This document shows positions 36,247-44,339 of a stretch of DNA of 64,000 nucleotides, in pieces. The DNA is from Arthrobacter sp. HY1533 (GTDB taxonomy: Bacteria; Actinomycetota; Actinomycetes; Actinomycetales; Micrococcaceae). Within the stretch, counting starts at the first letter, position 1. Each line of letters begins with the position of its first letter. The DNA lies in contig NZ_JANKZF010000003.1 of the NCBI RefSeq assembly GCF_027568515.1, positions 62,001 through 126,000 of the forward strand, written 5' to 3'. The position numbers and the translations under genes were made by a program. The notes under the pieces are model-generated. The model saw only the letters and a list, made by a program, of their open reading frames with translations. It was not told where the DNA came from and did no database searches.

Positions 36247-36284
36247 CGAAAGCCCGCTCCGCCATCCGGCGGGGCGGGCTTTCG
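36247..36284 (-). terminator. Terminator between bL37 and rsrA
   Basis: CGAAAGCCCGC (36247-36257) pairs with GCGGGCTTTCG (36274-36284) and an inner CCGCC/GGCGG stem. On the minus strand TTTTTA follows, so it ends the sigR-rsrA transcript; as a hairpin it also lies 17 nt after the bL37 stop. Confidence 0.88.
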
Positions 36285-36312
36285 CATGTCCGAAAGACAG
36301 CGATGCCGGCGG

Positions 36313-36579
36313 CTACACTGCGGCCGGGCTGCTTCCATGCAGGCGTGCCAAAATGGCGGCCTTGAGGGTCTCCGGCGCCGCTTCCTTGCAGGAGCGCTTC
36401 ACGACGGAGCGGATGACGCACTCAAGGTCGTACTCGTCCGAACAGTCGGTGCAGGTGTCAAGGTGGGACTTGATGTCACCCAGGTCCTCGCGGGACAGTG
36501 CACCGTCGAGGTATTCATAAATCCGAACGATGCGCTCGTCGCTGCAATCGCCCAGGCTGTGGCAGTCGCCCATGGTCAT
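36313..36579 (-). CDS. rsrA: Zinc-containing redox anti-sigma factor RsrA
   Basis: An 88-residue ZAS-family anti-sigma factor. The H-x3-C-x2-C zinc motif is at H39, C43 and C46 (HLDTCTDC), with N-terminal C12 as the expected fourth ligand or disulfide partner. Further cysteines are C6, C54 and C64. In the family, thiol oxidation expels zinc and frees SigR. ATG at 36579 overlaps the sigR stop by 4 nt (ATGA), giving equimolar synthesis; a start two codons later is equally possible. Confidence 0.95.
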   Translation of the reverse strand: MTMGDCHSLGDCSDERIVRIYEYLDGALSREDLGDIKSHLDTCTDCSDEYDLECVIRSVVKRSCKEAAPETLKAAILARLHGSSPAAV

Positions 36580-37409
36580 TTCTCCGTTTCAGTCATTGGG
36601 TCGGCATCCTTGAGATACCCGCGTTCCACGGCGTAGTCCGCCAACATTTCACGCAATAGCTTTCGTCCCCTGTGGAGCCGTGACATCACGGTTCCAATGG
36701 GGGTGTTCATGATTTCCGAGATTTCCTTGTACGCAAACCCCTCCACGTCGGCGAAGTACACAGCCAGGCGGAATTCCTCCGGAATGGCCTGCAGTGCGCT
36801 CTTGACGTCGGAATCGGGCAGGTGGTCCAGGGCGTCGGCCTCCGCGGAGCGCAGGCCCCGGGACGTGTGCGACTCGGCCCTGGCAAGCTGCCAGTCCTCA
36901 ATGGAATCCGCATTCGACTGCAGCGGTTCGCGCTGCCGCTTGCGGTAGAGGTTGATGTACGTGTTGGTCAGGATCCGGTACAGCCACGCCTTCAGGTTGG
37001 TGCCCGGCTTGTACTGGTGGAAGGCGGAAAACGCCTTGGTGTACGCCTCCTGGACCAGGTCCTCGGCATCGCTGGGATTGCGGGCCATGCGCATCGCCGC
37101 CGAATACAGCTGGTCGACGTACACCATGGCATCGCGCTCAAAGCGGGCGCGCCGCGCCTCGGTGCTTTCATTGGCAACGTCCACGTCCGCGACGTCCGTC
37201 ACGGCAGCAGCTTCGGCCTCGGTTTCAATGGCAGGCACGGCAGTTTCGGGCACCGCAACGGCTGCAGCGGTCGCGGATTGCGCCGCGCCGGCGTCCTGTG
37301 CGGAGTCTATGGCTTGTCCAGGCTCGGAAATGTTCATCACTGCTGAGTCTATGCGCACTCGCAGTTTCAGTCCCGTTGCCGGTGGTGCCAAGTGGCCCAG
37401 AGTTTGCAT
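36576..37409 (-). CDS. sigR: Oxidative-stress ECF sigma factor SigR/SigH
   Basis: A group 4 sigma factor. Region 2 is seen in [41 protein letters not shown] and [18 protein letters not shown]; region 4 in [20 protein letters not shown] and [20 protein letters not shown]. The start is uncertain. ATG 37409 has the strong site AAGGAAAGG and gives 277 residues with a long acidic Ala-rich N-terminal extension; ATG 37337 gives 253 residues with a weak site. In Streptomyces a longer, unstable SigR form is made from the stress-induced promoter, so both starts may be used here. A SigR-type promoter lies upstream and RsrA overlaps its end. Confidence 0.94.
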   Translation of the reverse strand: MQTLGHLAPPATGLKLRVRIDSAVMNISEPGQAIDSAQDAGAAQSATAAAVAVPETAVPAIETEAEAAAVTDVADVDVANESTEARRARFERDAMVYVDQLYSAAMRMARNPSDAEDLVQEAYTKAFSAFHQYKPGTNLKAWLYRILTNTYINLYRKRQREPLQSNADSIEDWQLARAESHTSRGLRSAEADALDHLPDSDVKSALQAIPEEFRLAVYFADVEGFAYKEISEIMNTPIGTVMSRLHRGRKLLREMLADYAVERGYLKDADPMTETEK

Positions 37410-37503
37410 TGCCGCCTTTCCTTCGCGCCGGATGTACCAGTGGATGGCAACGCTTCCCGCGTTGCCCGGCCGGCACCTTTCACACGGCGTCGACAATCAT
37501 GCA

Positions 37504-37529
37504 AACCGTGCAAAGCCGCCGGATATTCC
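37504..37529 (-). promoter_or_regulatory. SigR-dependent promoter of sigR
   Basis: GGAAT (37529-37525) is followed after exactly 18 bp by GTT (37506-37504), the published SigR/SigH consensus GGAAT-N18-GTT. The predicted start near 37497 leads into the sigR leader about 90 nt before ATG 37409. This is the expected positive feedback loop. Confidence 0.9.
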
Positions 37530-37580
37530 GCATGCACCGCAAACGGTGCGGCAAATCATGGGAGACTTGAACACAGCATG

Positions 37581-37620
37581 AGCCAACGGCCAGGCGGCCC
37601 CGGCCGCTTGGCCGTTGGCT
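37581..37620. terminator. Strong hairpin between sigR promoter and DoxX gene
   Basis: AGCCAACGGCCA (37581-37592) pairs with TGGCCGTTGGCT (37609-37620) with an inner GCGGCC/GGCCGC stem. There is no U-run, so its role (insulator or leader structure of the DoxX-like gene 26 nt downstream) is unclear. Confidence 0.55.
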
Positions 37621-37645
37621 GCCGGCACCACTGAAGGAGACTTCC

Positions 37646-38161
37646 TTGTCAATTGTTCGCGCTCTCGCCCGCCCCATGCTGGCGTCCTCATTCATCTTCT
37701 CAGGCCTGGACAGGCTGCGCCACGCGGACCAGACGGCGGCCCAGCTTGCCCCGGTCCTGCGCCCGCTCAGCTCCGCGCTGCCCATTGAGGCCAGCGAAAA
37801 GACCCTGGCCCGGGTCCTCGCCGGCACGCAGCTCGGCGCAGGCGTCCTGCTGGCAGCCGGCAAGTTCTCCCGGCCCGCCGCCGTCGTGCTAGCCCTGACG
37901 GCCGGGCTGACCACTGTGGTTGAGTACCGCAGCGCGGACACCAGCACCAAGGAAAACCGGGCACACCGCCGCAACCAGCTGACCAAGAACATTGGCCTGG
38001 TGGGCGGGGCCCTGCTGGCCAGCGTGGACACCGCCGGCCGCCCCGGCCTGGCCTGGCGCGCCGAAAAGCTCGTTGAGAGCGGCAAGAAGACAGCCAAGAC
38101 CCAGTTGAAGAATGCGGACAAGCAGGTCCGCGCGCTCGCACACGACGTGACAGGACAGTAA
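37646..38161 (+). CDS. DoxX-family membrane protein
   Basis: A 171-residue protein with a DoxX-like core: RALARPMLASSFIFSGLDRLRH, then hydrophobic helices around LARVLAGTQLGAGVLLAAGKF and RPAAVVLALTAGLTTVVEY, and a fourth near NIGLVGGALLAS. The C-terminal 35 residues are basic and cytosolic. The start is probably TTG 37646 because GAAGGAG sits 6 nt upstream; ATG 37676 would delete the first helix start. Actinobacterial DoxX relatives partner with redox enzymes and oxidative-stress proteins at the membrane, fitting its position next to sigR, but no SigR box was found directly before it. It lies 6 bp upstream of aroA. Confidence 0.85.
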   Translation: MSIVRALARPMLASSFIFSGLDRLRHADQTAAQLAPVLRPLSSALPIEASEKTLARVLAGTQLGAGVLLAAGKFSRPAAVVLALTAGLTTVVEYRSADTSTKENRAHRRNQLTKNIGLVGGALLASVDTAGRPGLAWRAEKLVESGKKTAKTQLKNADKQVRALAHDVTGQ

Positions 38162-38167
38162 CCACCC

Positions 38168-39517
38168 ATGAGCACCGCCCTTTGGCCCGCACCGTTTTGC
38201 GCAACACCCCTGGATGCCACTGTGAGAATCCCGGCATCCAAGTCGCTGACCAACAGGTACCTTGTCCTGGCCGCCATTGCCGACGGCGAGTCCCGGCTGC
38301 GCTCCCCCCTGCAGTCCCGTGATTCCGAACTCATGGTGGGCGCGCTGCGTGCCCTGGGCGCCGGCATCACCGAGGTCCCCGGCACGGGCGATGTCCCCGA
38401 CCTGGTGGTCACCCCCATCCCGGCCGGCTTCCAAGCTCCCGCGGGCGGCATCGCGGTGGACTGCGGACTGGCCGGAACTGTCATGCGCTTTGTCCCGCCG
38501 CTGGCCGCCCTCGTCACCGGCGCCGTGAGGTTCGACGGCGACCCCGGCGCGCTCGTGCGCCCCATGGCCCCCATTGTGGCCGCCCTGGAAGGCCTCGGCG
38601 TGCGGGTCGAGGACGGCGGCGACGGTTTCCTGCCGTTCACCGTCCACGGCACGGGTTCCGTGGACGGCGGCCATGTAAAGATCGACGCCGGCAGCTCCTC
38701 GCAGTTCATCTCCGCCGTGCTGCTGGTGGCCGCCCGCTTCGGCAACGGCATCCACCTGGAACACACGGGCGAATCCGTGCCCAGCGTGGACCACATCAGC
38801 ATGACAGTTGAGATCCTGCGATCCATGGGAATCTCGGTGGACGATTCCACCCCGAAGCACTGGATCGTTCAGCCGGGCCGCATTGCCGGCTTTGACGTCT
38901 CCCTGGAGCAGGACCTCTCCAACGCCGGCCCGTTCCTGGCCGCAGCCCTGGCCACCGGCGGCACGGTGCGCATCCCGGAGTGGCCCGCCAACACCACCCA
39001 GGTGGGCGACAAGTGGCGTGAAATCCTGCCCCAGTTCGGTGCCACGGCATCGCTTGAGGACGGCATCCTGACTGTCACCGGCGGCCCCGAAATCCGAGGC
39101 GTGGACCTGGCCGACACCTCCGAGCTAGCCCCCTCCATCGCCGCCATCTGCGCCCTGGCCGCAACGCCGTCTCGCCTGCGCGGCATTGCCCACCTGCGCG
39201 GGCACGAGACCGACCGCCTCGCCGCCCTCGTGGCGGAGATCAACGCCCTGGGCGGGAGCGCCGAGGAGACCGAGGACGGGCTCATCATCAACCCCGCTCC
39301 CCTGCACGGCGGCGTCTTCCACAGCTACCATGACCACCGCATGGCCACGGCCGGGGCCATCATCGGCCTGGCAGTGCCCGGCGTCGAGGTGGAGAACATT
39401 GCCACCACCTCCAAGACCATGCCGGAGTTCCCGGCCATGTGGGCTGCCATGGTGGCCCAAACGGCCGAGCCGGGCGGCGGCATGGACCATGCTGCGGCGG
39501 TTGAAGCCGGGGCATAG
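38168..39517 (+). CDS. aroA: 3-phosphoshikimate 1-carboxyvinyltransferase (EPSP synthase)
   Basis: A 449-residue EPSP synthase joining phosphoenolpyruvate to shikimate-3-phosphate in aromatic amino acid synthesis. The N-terminal PASKSLTNRYLVLAAIADG carries the phosphate-binding Lys. Further markers are DCGLAGTVMRFVPPLAAL, SSQFISAVLLVAAR, the catalytic-region HLRGHETDRLAAL and HSYHDHRMATAGAI near the end. Length is standard. It starts 6 bp after the DoxX gene and is followed 3 bp later by rsgA, forming a likely operon. Confidence 0.96.
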   Translation: MSTALWPAPFCATPLDATVRIPASKSLTNRYLVLAAIADGESRLRSPLQSRDSELMVGALRALGAGITEVPGTGDVPDLVVTPIPAGFQAPAGGIAVDCGLAGTVMRFVPPLAALVTGAVRFDGDPGALVRPMAPIVAALEGLGVRVEDGGDGFLPFTVHGTGSVDGGHVKIDAGSSSQFISAVLLVAARFGNGIHLEHTGESVPSVDHISMTVEILRSMGISVDDSTPKHWIVQPGRIAGFDVSLEQDLSNAGPFLAAALATGGTVRIPEWPANTTQVGDKWREILPQFGATASLEDGILTVTGGPEIRGVDLADTSELAPSIAAICALAATPSRLRGIAHLRGHETDRLAALVAEINALGGSAEETEDGLIINPAPLHGGVFHSYHDHRMATAGAIIGLAVPGVEVENIATTSKTMPEFPAMWAAMVAQTAEPGGGMDHAAAVEAGA

Positions 39518-39520
39518 GGC

Positions 39521-40639
39521 ATGGCAAAGGACTACAGCAACTGGGACGAATCCGATGTTCGGGTGCGGGCCAACAAAAAGGGCAGCCGCCCCCGCACCAA
39601 GGACCGGCCCGCCTACGAGGAAGCCATCATTGGCCGCATCGTCACGGTGGACCGAGGGCGCTACACGGCCATCATCGATGAGAATGAGCCCAGCGAACGG
39701 ACACTGATCGCCGCCAGGGCCAGGGAACTGCGGCGCAACCCCGTGGTGGCCGGAGACTTCGTGGCCCTCGTGGGAGACACCTCAGGCAAGCCGGACACCC
39801 TGGCCCGCCTGGTGCGGATCGAGGAACGCCGCACACTGCTGCGCCGCAGCGCCGATGACACGGATCCCGTGGAGCGTGCCGTGGTGGCCAATGCCGACCA
39901 GCTGGTCATCGTGGTGGCCGCAGCCAACCCGGAGCCCCGCACCGGCTTCATCGACAGGGCCCTGGTGGCCGCCTACGACGCCGGCATTGCACCGCTGCTG
40001 TTGATCACCAAGGCGGACATCAAGGACCCCTCGGAGCTGCTGGCGAACTACGAGCACCTGGACATGACAGTCATCATCAGCCGGACGGCAGCGGACGGCG
40101 CGTCAGGCATTGACGCCCGCAGCGACGACGGCGACTCCGCCCTGCTGGCCGGCGGCGCCGTGGAGCAGCTCCACGGCTACCTGGACGGCAAGGTCAGTGT
40201 CCTGGTGGGGCATTCGGGCGTGGGCAAGTCCACCATGGTCAACGCCCTGACGGGCTCCCAGCGCGCCACCGGCGGCGTCAACGCCGTCACGGGCCGCGGC
40301 CGCCACACCTCCTCCTCGGCACTGGCACTGCGGTTGCAGGACGCCCAGCCGGGGTCCTGGATCATCGACACCCCCGGCATCCGCTCCTTCGGCCTGGCCC
40401 ATGTGGACGCGGACCGGATCCTGCAGGCCTTCCCCGACCTGCAGCCCGGCACCGACGACTGCGAACGCGGCTGCAAGCATGACACCGCCGCCGTGAACTG
40501 CGGCCTTGACCCCTACGTTGCCGCAGGCCACGCAGGCGACGCCGGACCGGCCCGCCTGGCTTCGCTGCGCCGCCTCCTGGGCACCAGCGACCGCACGGAA
40601 GGCCGCGCCGCGGAGAAGGAACTGGGCGTCACGGAGTAG
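39521..40639 (+). CDS. rsgA: Ribosome small-subunit GTPase RsgA
   Basis: A 372-residue circularly permuted GTPase that assists late 30S maturation. An OB-fold N-terminus (GRIVTVDRGRYTAI) leads to G4 LLITKADIKD, then G1 VLVGHSGVGKSTMVNAL and G3 IIDTPGIRSFGL, the permuted order of this family. The C-terminal zinc knuckle is intact: CERGCKHDTAAVNC. The aroA-rsgA pairing, 3 bp apart, is common in actinobacteria. It is probably co-transcribed with the upstream genes; no terminator was seen in the 220 bp following it. Confidence 0.95.
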   Translation: MAKDYSNWDESDVRVRANKKGSRPRTKDRPAYEEAIIGRIVTVDRGRYTAIIDENEPSERTLIAARARELRRNPVVAGDFVALVGDTSGKPDTLARLVRIEERRTLLRRSADDTDPVERAVVANADQLVIVVAAANPEPRTGFIDRALVAAYDAGIAPLLLITKADIKDPSELLANYEHLDMTVIISRTAADGASGIDARSDDGDSALLAGGAVEQLHGYLDGKVSVLVGHSGVGKSTMVNALTGSQRATGGVNAVTGRGRHTSSSALALRLQDAQPGSWIIDTPGIRSFGLAHVDADRILQAFPDLQPGTDDCERGCKHDTAAVNCGLDPYVAAGHAGDAGPARLASLRRLLGTSDRTEGRAAEKELGVTE

Positions 40640-40862
40640 TCCCCACCCGCCGGCCCGGGCACCCGGCGAGGCGGAGCAGGCGTTTTTTGTAGGCGACGTA
40701 AAGGAGACGCCAAAGGCCGCCCGCGGCCGACGTGTCGGATAGTCGCCGGAAAAATGCCTGGCCGCCCCGACTGCAAACCATCGCCAACGTTCAGCAACTG
40801 TTCACCCCGCGGCACTGGCGTCCTGGCGGGGGTTGGCACTAAACCGCGATAGCGTGAACTAC

Positions 40863-41681
40863 ATGACGACCGAACCCCAGACGTACAACGACGACCTCCG
40901 CCTGGCCCATGTCCTGGCCGACAGCGTGGATTCCCTGACCATGTCCCGCTTCAAGGCGCTGGATTTGGCCATTGAGACCAAGCCCGACCTGACGCCGGTG
41001 ACGGATGCCGACAAGGCCGCCGAGGAGTCCATCCGCAGCCAGCTGGCCCGGGTTCGCCCGCGCGACTCCGTGCTGGGCGAGGAGTTCGGCAGCAGCGGCC
41101 ACGGTTCACGGCGCTGGATCATCGACCCGATCGACGGCACCAAGAACTTTGTGCGCGGCGTGCCTGTCTGGGCCACGCTGATCGCCCTGGTCGATGACGG
41201 CGTCCCCGTGGTGGGCCTGGTCAGCGCCCCCGCATTGGGCAAGCGCTGGTGGGCTGCAAAGGGCACGGGCGCCTACATGGGCAAGTCATTGGCCGCCGCC
41301 ACGCGCATCCGCGTCTCCAATGTTGCCGAGCTCAAGGACGCATCGCTGTCCTACTCCTCGCTGGGCGGCTGGGCCGAGCGCGGCAACCGCGAGGAATTCC
41401 TGGCCCTGACCGACGACGTCTGGCGCACCCGCGCCTACGGCGACTTCTGGTCATACTGCATGGTGGCCGAAGGCGCCGTCGACATCGCCTGCGAGCCGGA
41501 ACTGAACCTGTACGACATGGCTGCCCTGGTCCCGATCGTGCAGGAGGCCGGGGGCCGCTTCACCTCGCTCGAGGGTGCAGACGGCCCGTTCGGCGGCAAC
41601 GCCCTGGCCACCAACTCGATCCTGCACACCGAGGTCCTGCGGCGCCTGAACCCGAGCTGGGACGACCTCCTGGCCCAGTAG
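40863..41681 (+). CDS. hisN: Histidinol-phosphatase HisN (inositol monophosphatase family)
   Basis: A 272-residue member of the inositol monophosphatase superfamily, strongly resembling mycobacterial HisN. Conserved: [16 protein letters not shown], metal-binding [26 protein letters not shown] and the C-terminal [17 protein letters not shown]. It should remove phosphate from histidinol phosphate in histidine synthesis. ATG at 40863 has no ribosome site; a TAGCGT -10-like box (40850-40855) ends 7 nt before it, so the mRNA is probably leaderless. A strong terminator follows. Confidence 0.93.
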   Translation: MTTEPQTYNDDLRLAHVLADSVDSLTMSRFKALDLAIETKPDLTPVTDADKAAEESIRSQLARVRPRDSVLGEEFGSSGHGSRRWIIDPIDGTKNFVRGVPVWATLIALVDDGVPVVGLVSAPALGKRWWAAKGTGAYMGKSLAAATRIRVSNVAELKDASLSYSSLGGWAERGNREEFLALTDDVWRTRAYGDFWSYCMVAEGAVDIACEPELNLYDMAALVPIVQEAGGRFTSLEGADGPFGGNALATNSILHTEVLRRLNPSWDDLLAQ

Positions 41682-41693
41682 CACAGCTGAGTT

Positions 41694-41732
41694 AAGGAAC
41701 GACGGCGGCCTCCCGCCGTCGTTCCTTTTTTT
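41694..41732 (+). terminator. Terminator of hisN
   Basis: AAGGAACGACGGCGG (41694-41708) pairs perfectly with CCGCCGTCGTTCCTT around a CCTC loop and is followed by a run of T. Confidence 0.95.
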
Positions 41733-41815
41733 GCACCTTCCGCCCCGGTCCGGCGGGCAGGGGCAACGAAACGTAATAAATGCGGTGCCGAAAAACTTGG
41801 GCTACCATTTTTCTT

Positions 41816-41930
41816 AGGTCACGAGTGCCAGCGCTAAACCCCGGTTTGCTGGCCGGCAACCCTCCTTTCGCGGCGGGGTGCCCCGGGTGACGACCTGGCC
41901 AGGCCGGAGCGGTCATGGCAAGCGCGGACT
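41816..41930 (+). promoter_or_regulatory. SAM riboswitch of the SAM-I/IV clan
   Basis: The leader folds as a SAM aptamer. AGGTC (41816-41820) pairs with GACCT (41892-41896) as P1. GCCAGC/GCTGGC with inner AAACC/GGTTT forms P2, followed by the conserved CCGGCAACCCTCC and a P3 hairpin to GGCGGGGTGCC, then CCCCGGGTGACGACC. The order and the GAGTGCCAGCG and GGGTGACGACC segments match actinobacterial SAM-IV-type aptamers. The following GGAC..CTTGG/CCAAG..GTCC hairpin (about 41926-41950) may be the expression platform. It precedes the class V aminotransferase gene by about 40 nt. Confidence 0.88.
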
Positions 41931-41971
41931 ACTTGGCAACCCAAGTGTCCTTGTAGTTGAAGGATTCACCC

Positions 41972-43402
41972 ATGAGCCACGCCCTGCTGGAAAAAAACAC
42001 ACCCGAGGCACCGTCAATTGCCGCCTCCCCCCTGCTGCCCGTGGTGGGCCAGGACCTCGCAGCACCCCTCATCCAGGGCGGCCACGTCCGCTACGCAAAC
42101 CTTGACTACGCGGCCTCGGCGCCCGCCGTCGAAGAGGTGGCGCAGCACCTGAACGAGGTTTTGCCGTACTACGCCAGCGTGCACCGCGGCGCCGGCTTTG
42201 CCTCCCAGGTGAGCACCTCGGTGTACGAGAACGCACGCACCATCGTTGCCGGCTTTGTGGGGGCCCGCCCCGATGACACCGTCATCTTCACCCGGAACAC
42301 CACCGATTCGCTGAACCTGCTGGCCGGCTGCGTGGAGTCCATCCTGAAGCAGCGCGGCTATGCCGAGGGCCGCTCCAACGTCCACGGCGAAGTCCTGTAC
42401 CTGGACATTGAGCACCACGCCAACCTCCTCCCGTGGCAGGCCCTCCCCCACCGCTCAGTCGTGGCCGCCGGTTCCATCGCCTCAACCTTGGCACGCGTGG
42501 AGACCCAGCTGCGGGCCGGAAACGTGCTGCTGCTGGCCGTCACGGGTGCCTCGAATGTGACCGGCGAGGTGCTGCCCGTGGCCGAACTGGCCGAACTGGC
42601 GCACCAATACGGCGCCCGGATTGTGGTGGACGCCGCCCAGCTGGCCCCCCACCGCCGGATCGACCTGGCCGCCAGCGGAATCGACTACCTGGCGTTCTCC
42701 GGCCACAAGCTCTACGCCCCCTTCGGCTCCGGCGTGCTGGTGGGCCGCCCCGACTGGCTCGACGCCGGCGCCCCGCACCTGGCCGGCGGCGGCGCCGTCC
42801 GGGAGGTCCGGCTGGAGTCGACAACCTGGACCGAGGGCCCCGCCCGGCACGAGGCAGGCTCCCCCAATGTGCTGGGTGCCGCCACCTTGGCCAAGGCCGC
42901 CAACGTGCTGTCATCGCTGGATGCCGACGACTGGCACTGCCACGAGCAGGAGCTGCGCTCCCACCTGGTTGACGGGCTCAACGCGCTCGAGGGCGCCACT
43001 GTGCACTCGCTGTTTTCCGACGCCGACACCCACCCGGGCTGCGGCAGCATCGGCGTGGTGAACTTCTCCGTGACCGGCTATGACGCCGGCTTGGTCGCCG
43101 CCTACCTGTCCGCCGAGCACGGCGTGGGCGTGCGCGACGGCAAGTTCTGCGCCCACCCCCTGCTGAACAGGCTGGGCCTGCCGTCCGGCTCGCTGCGTGC
43201 CAGCTTCGGCGTGGGTTCCCGGCTCGAAGACGCCCAGCGTCTCATCGACGGCGTTGCAGCCCTGCTGCGCGACGGGCTGGGCTGGGACTATGTGGTTGAT
43301 GCCGGCCGCTGGGTCCCCGCCAACGACAACCGCGTGTACCCGCACTGGGCCCCGAACACCCCGGGCACCGCCGGCGCGGCCCCCTGCACCACGGAGGACT
43401 GA
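41972..43402 (+). CDS. Cysteine desulfurase-like class V aminotransferase
   Basis: A 476-residue PLP enzyme of aminotransferase class V. The PLP lysine is in FSGHKLYAPFG, PLP contacts in EHHANLLPWQ and VVDAAQLAPHR, and a catalytic Cys is present in RDGKFCAHPLL, at the place used by SufS/CsdA to hold persulfide. It is longer than SufS, mainly at the N-terminus. It likely releases sulfur (or selenium) from cysteine (or selenocysteine), or acts on a related thiol amino acid. The ATG at 41972 has GAAGGA 7 nt upstream. A SAM riboswitch in the leader ties expression to methionine/SAM status. The next gene is a SAM-dependent methyltransferase 73 bp downstream. Confidence 0.9.
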   Translation: MSHALLEKNTPEAPSIAASPLLPVVGQDLAAPLIQGGHVRYANLDYAASAPAVEEVAQHLNEVLPYYASVHRGAGFASQVSTSVYENARTIVAGFVGARPDDTVIFTRNTTDSLNLLAGCVESILKQRGYAEGRSNVHGEVLYLDIEHHANLLPWQALPHRSVVAAGSIASTLARVETQLRAGNVLLLAVTGASNVTGEVLPVAELAELAHQYGARIVVDAAQLAPHRRIDLAASGIDYLAFSGHKLYAPFGSGVLVGRPDWLDAGAPHLAGGGAVREVRLESTTWTEGPARHEAGSPNVLGAATLAKAANVLSSLDADDWHCHEQELRSHLVDGLNALEGATVHSLFSDADTHPGCGSIGVVNFSVTGYDAGLVAAYLSAEHGVGVRDGKFCAHPLLNRLGLPSGSLRASFGVGSRLEDAQRLIDGVAALLRDGLGWDYVVDAGRWVPANDNRVYPHWAPNTPGTAGAAPCTTED

Positions 43403-43475
43403 GCGGGCCGGCCCGTGCCGCGGCCGCGGTAAAGTTGTACGGCGGCAAACCGCACAACTTTTCCAAGGAGCGTAC

Positions 43476-44246
43476 ATGACAGGCACCGGCGGACCGGTCT
43501 TCGACGCCGAGCGGCGCAGGCACATGGCCGCGGCCTTCCTCGAAGGCGGGGACCACTACCACCGGGTCCGTCCGGGCTACCCCGCCGATTCGCTGGACTG
43601 GCTGCTGGCCGGCGCCCCTGCCCCCGTCCGGGACGTGCTGGACGTAGGGGCCGGAACGGGCAAGTACACCCAGCTTTTGGCACAGCAAGGCTGGAGCATC
43701 ACCGCCGTCGACCCTTCAGCGGACATGCTCGCCCAGCTCGCCGCCAGCCTGCCGGAGGCGCGCACCATGGTGGGCACCGCCGAGCGCCTCGAATTGGCCA
43801 GCGCCTCCATGGACCTCGCTGTGGTGGCCCAGGCCTGGCACTGGTGCGATCCCCTGGCCGCCAGCACCGAGATTGCGCGCGTGCTGCGCCCCGGCGGAAC
43901 ACTGGGTCTCGTCTGGAACCAGCTCGACGTCGGCATCCCCTGGGTGCACCGGCTGGCCCGGATCATGCACGCCGGTGACGTGCACAAGCCCGACTTCCGC
44001 CCCGCGGTGGGCCCGGAGTTCTCCGTTGCGCAGCCGCACGACAGCCGCTGGTCCCAGACCATGACTCCCGAGGGCATCATGGAACTGGCCAAGTCCCGCA
44101 GCTACTACCTCAAGGCCTCCGGGCACACCAGAGCCAAGGTCATGGCGAACCTGGCCTGGTACTTCTTCGAGCACCTGGGCCTTGCCCCGGGGCAGGAATT
44201 GGAACTGCCCTACGTGGCGCAGAGCTGGCGGGCCCGGAAGCTGTAA
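43476..44246 (+). CDS. Class I SAM-dependent methyltransferase
   Basis: A 256-residue Rossmann-fold methyltransferase. Motif I is VLDVGAGTGKYTQLLA, followed by VDPSADMLAQL, VVAQAWHWCDP and LRPGGTLGLVWN, the layout of the UbiE/methyltransf_11 group. ATG 43476 is preceded by AAGGAG. Its substrate is unknown; relatives are often annotated for small acids or quinones. It may share the SAM-riboswitch transcript of the upstream aminotransferase, which would tie a SAM user to SAM sensing. Confidence 0.9.
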   Translation: MTGTGGPVFDAERRRHMAAAFLEGGDHYHRVRPGYPADSLDWLLAGAPAPVRDVLDVGAGTGKYTQLLAQQGWSITAVDPSADMLAQLAASLPEARTMVGTAERLELASASMDLAVVAQAWHWCDPLAASTEIARVLRPGGTLGLVWNQLDVGIPWVHRLARIMHAGDVHKPDFRPAVGPEFSVAQPHDSRWSQTMTPEGIMELAKSRSYYLKASGHTRAKVMANLAWYFFEHLGLAPGQELELPYVAQSWRARKL

Positions 44247-44262
44247 CAAACAGCCCCCACAC

Positions 44263-44320
44263 TCGACAGCGGCCCATCACACCCCCTATAGTTTCGGTAT
44301 GCCTAAATATTTGAATTAGG
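44263..44320 (+). promoter_or_regulatory. mntH promoter with MntR-type dyad
   Basis: A -35 TCGACA (44263-44268) and -10 TATAGT (44287-44292), spacer 18, precede the dyad CCTAAATATTTGAATTAGG (44302-44320), with perfect CCTAA/TTAGG arms just downstream of the predicted start. This position fits a metal-dependent DtxR/MntR repressor site. Confidence 0.7.
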
Positions 44321-44339
44321 TCTGACGAAGGATGGAATT

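Noticed and set aside
40640-40862. A regulatory RNA between rsgA and hisN
   Set aside because: Only GC-rich non-conserved sequence was seen besides the hisN -10 box; no stable conserved structure was recognised.
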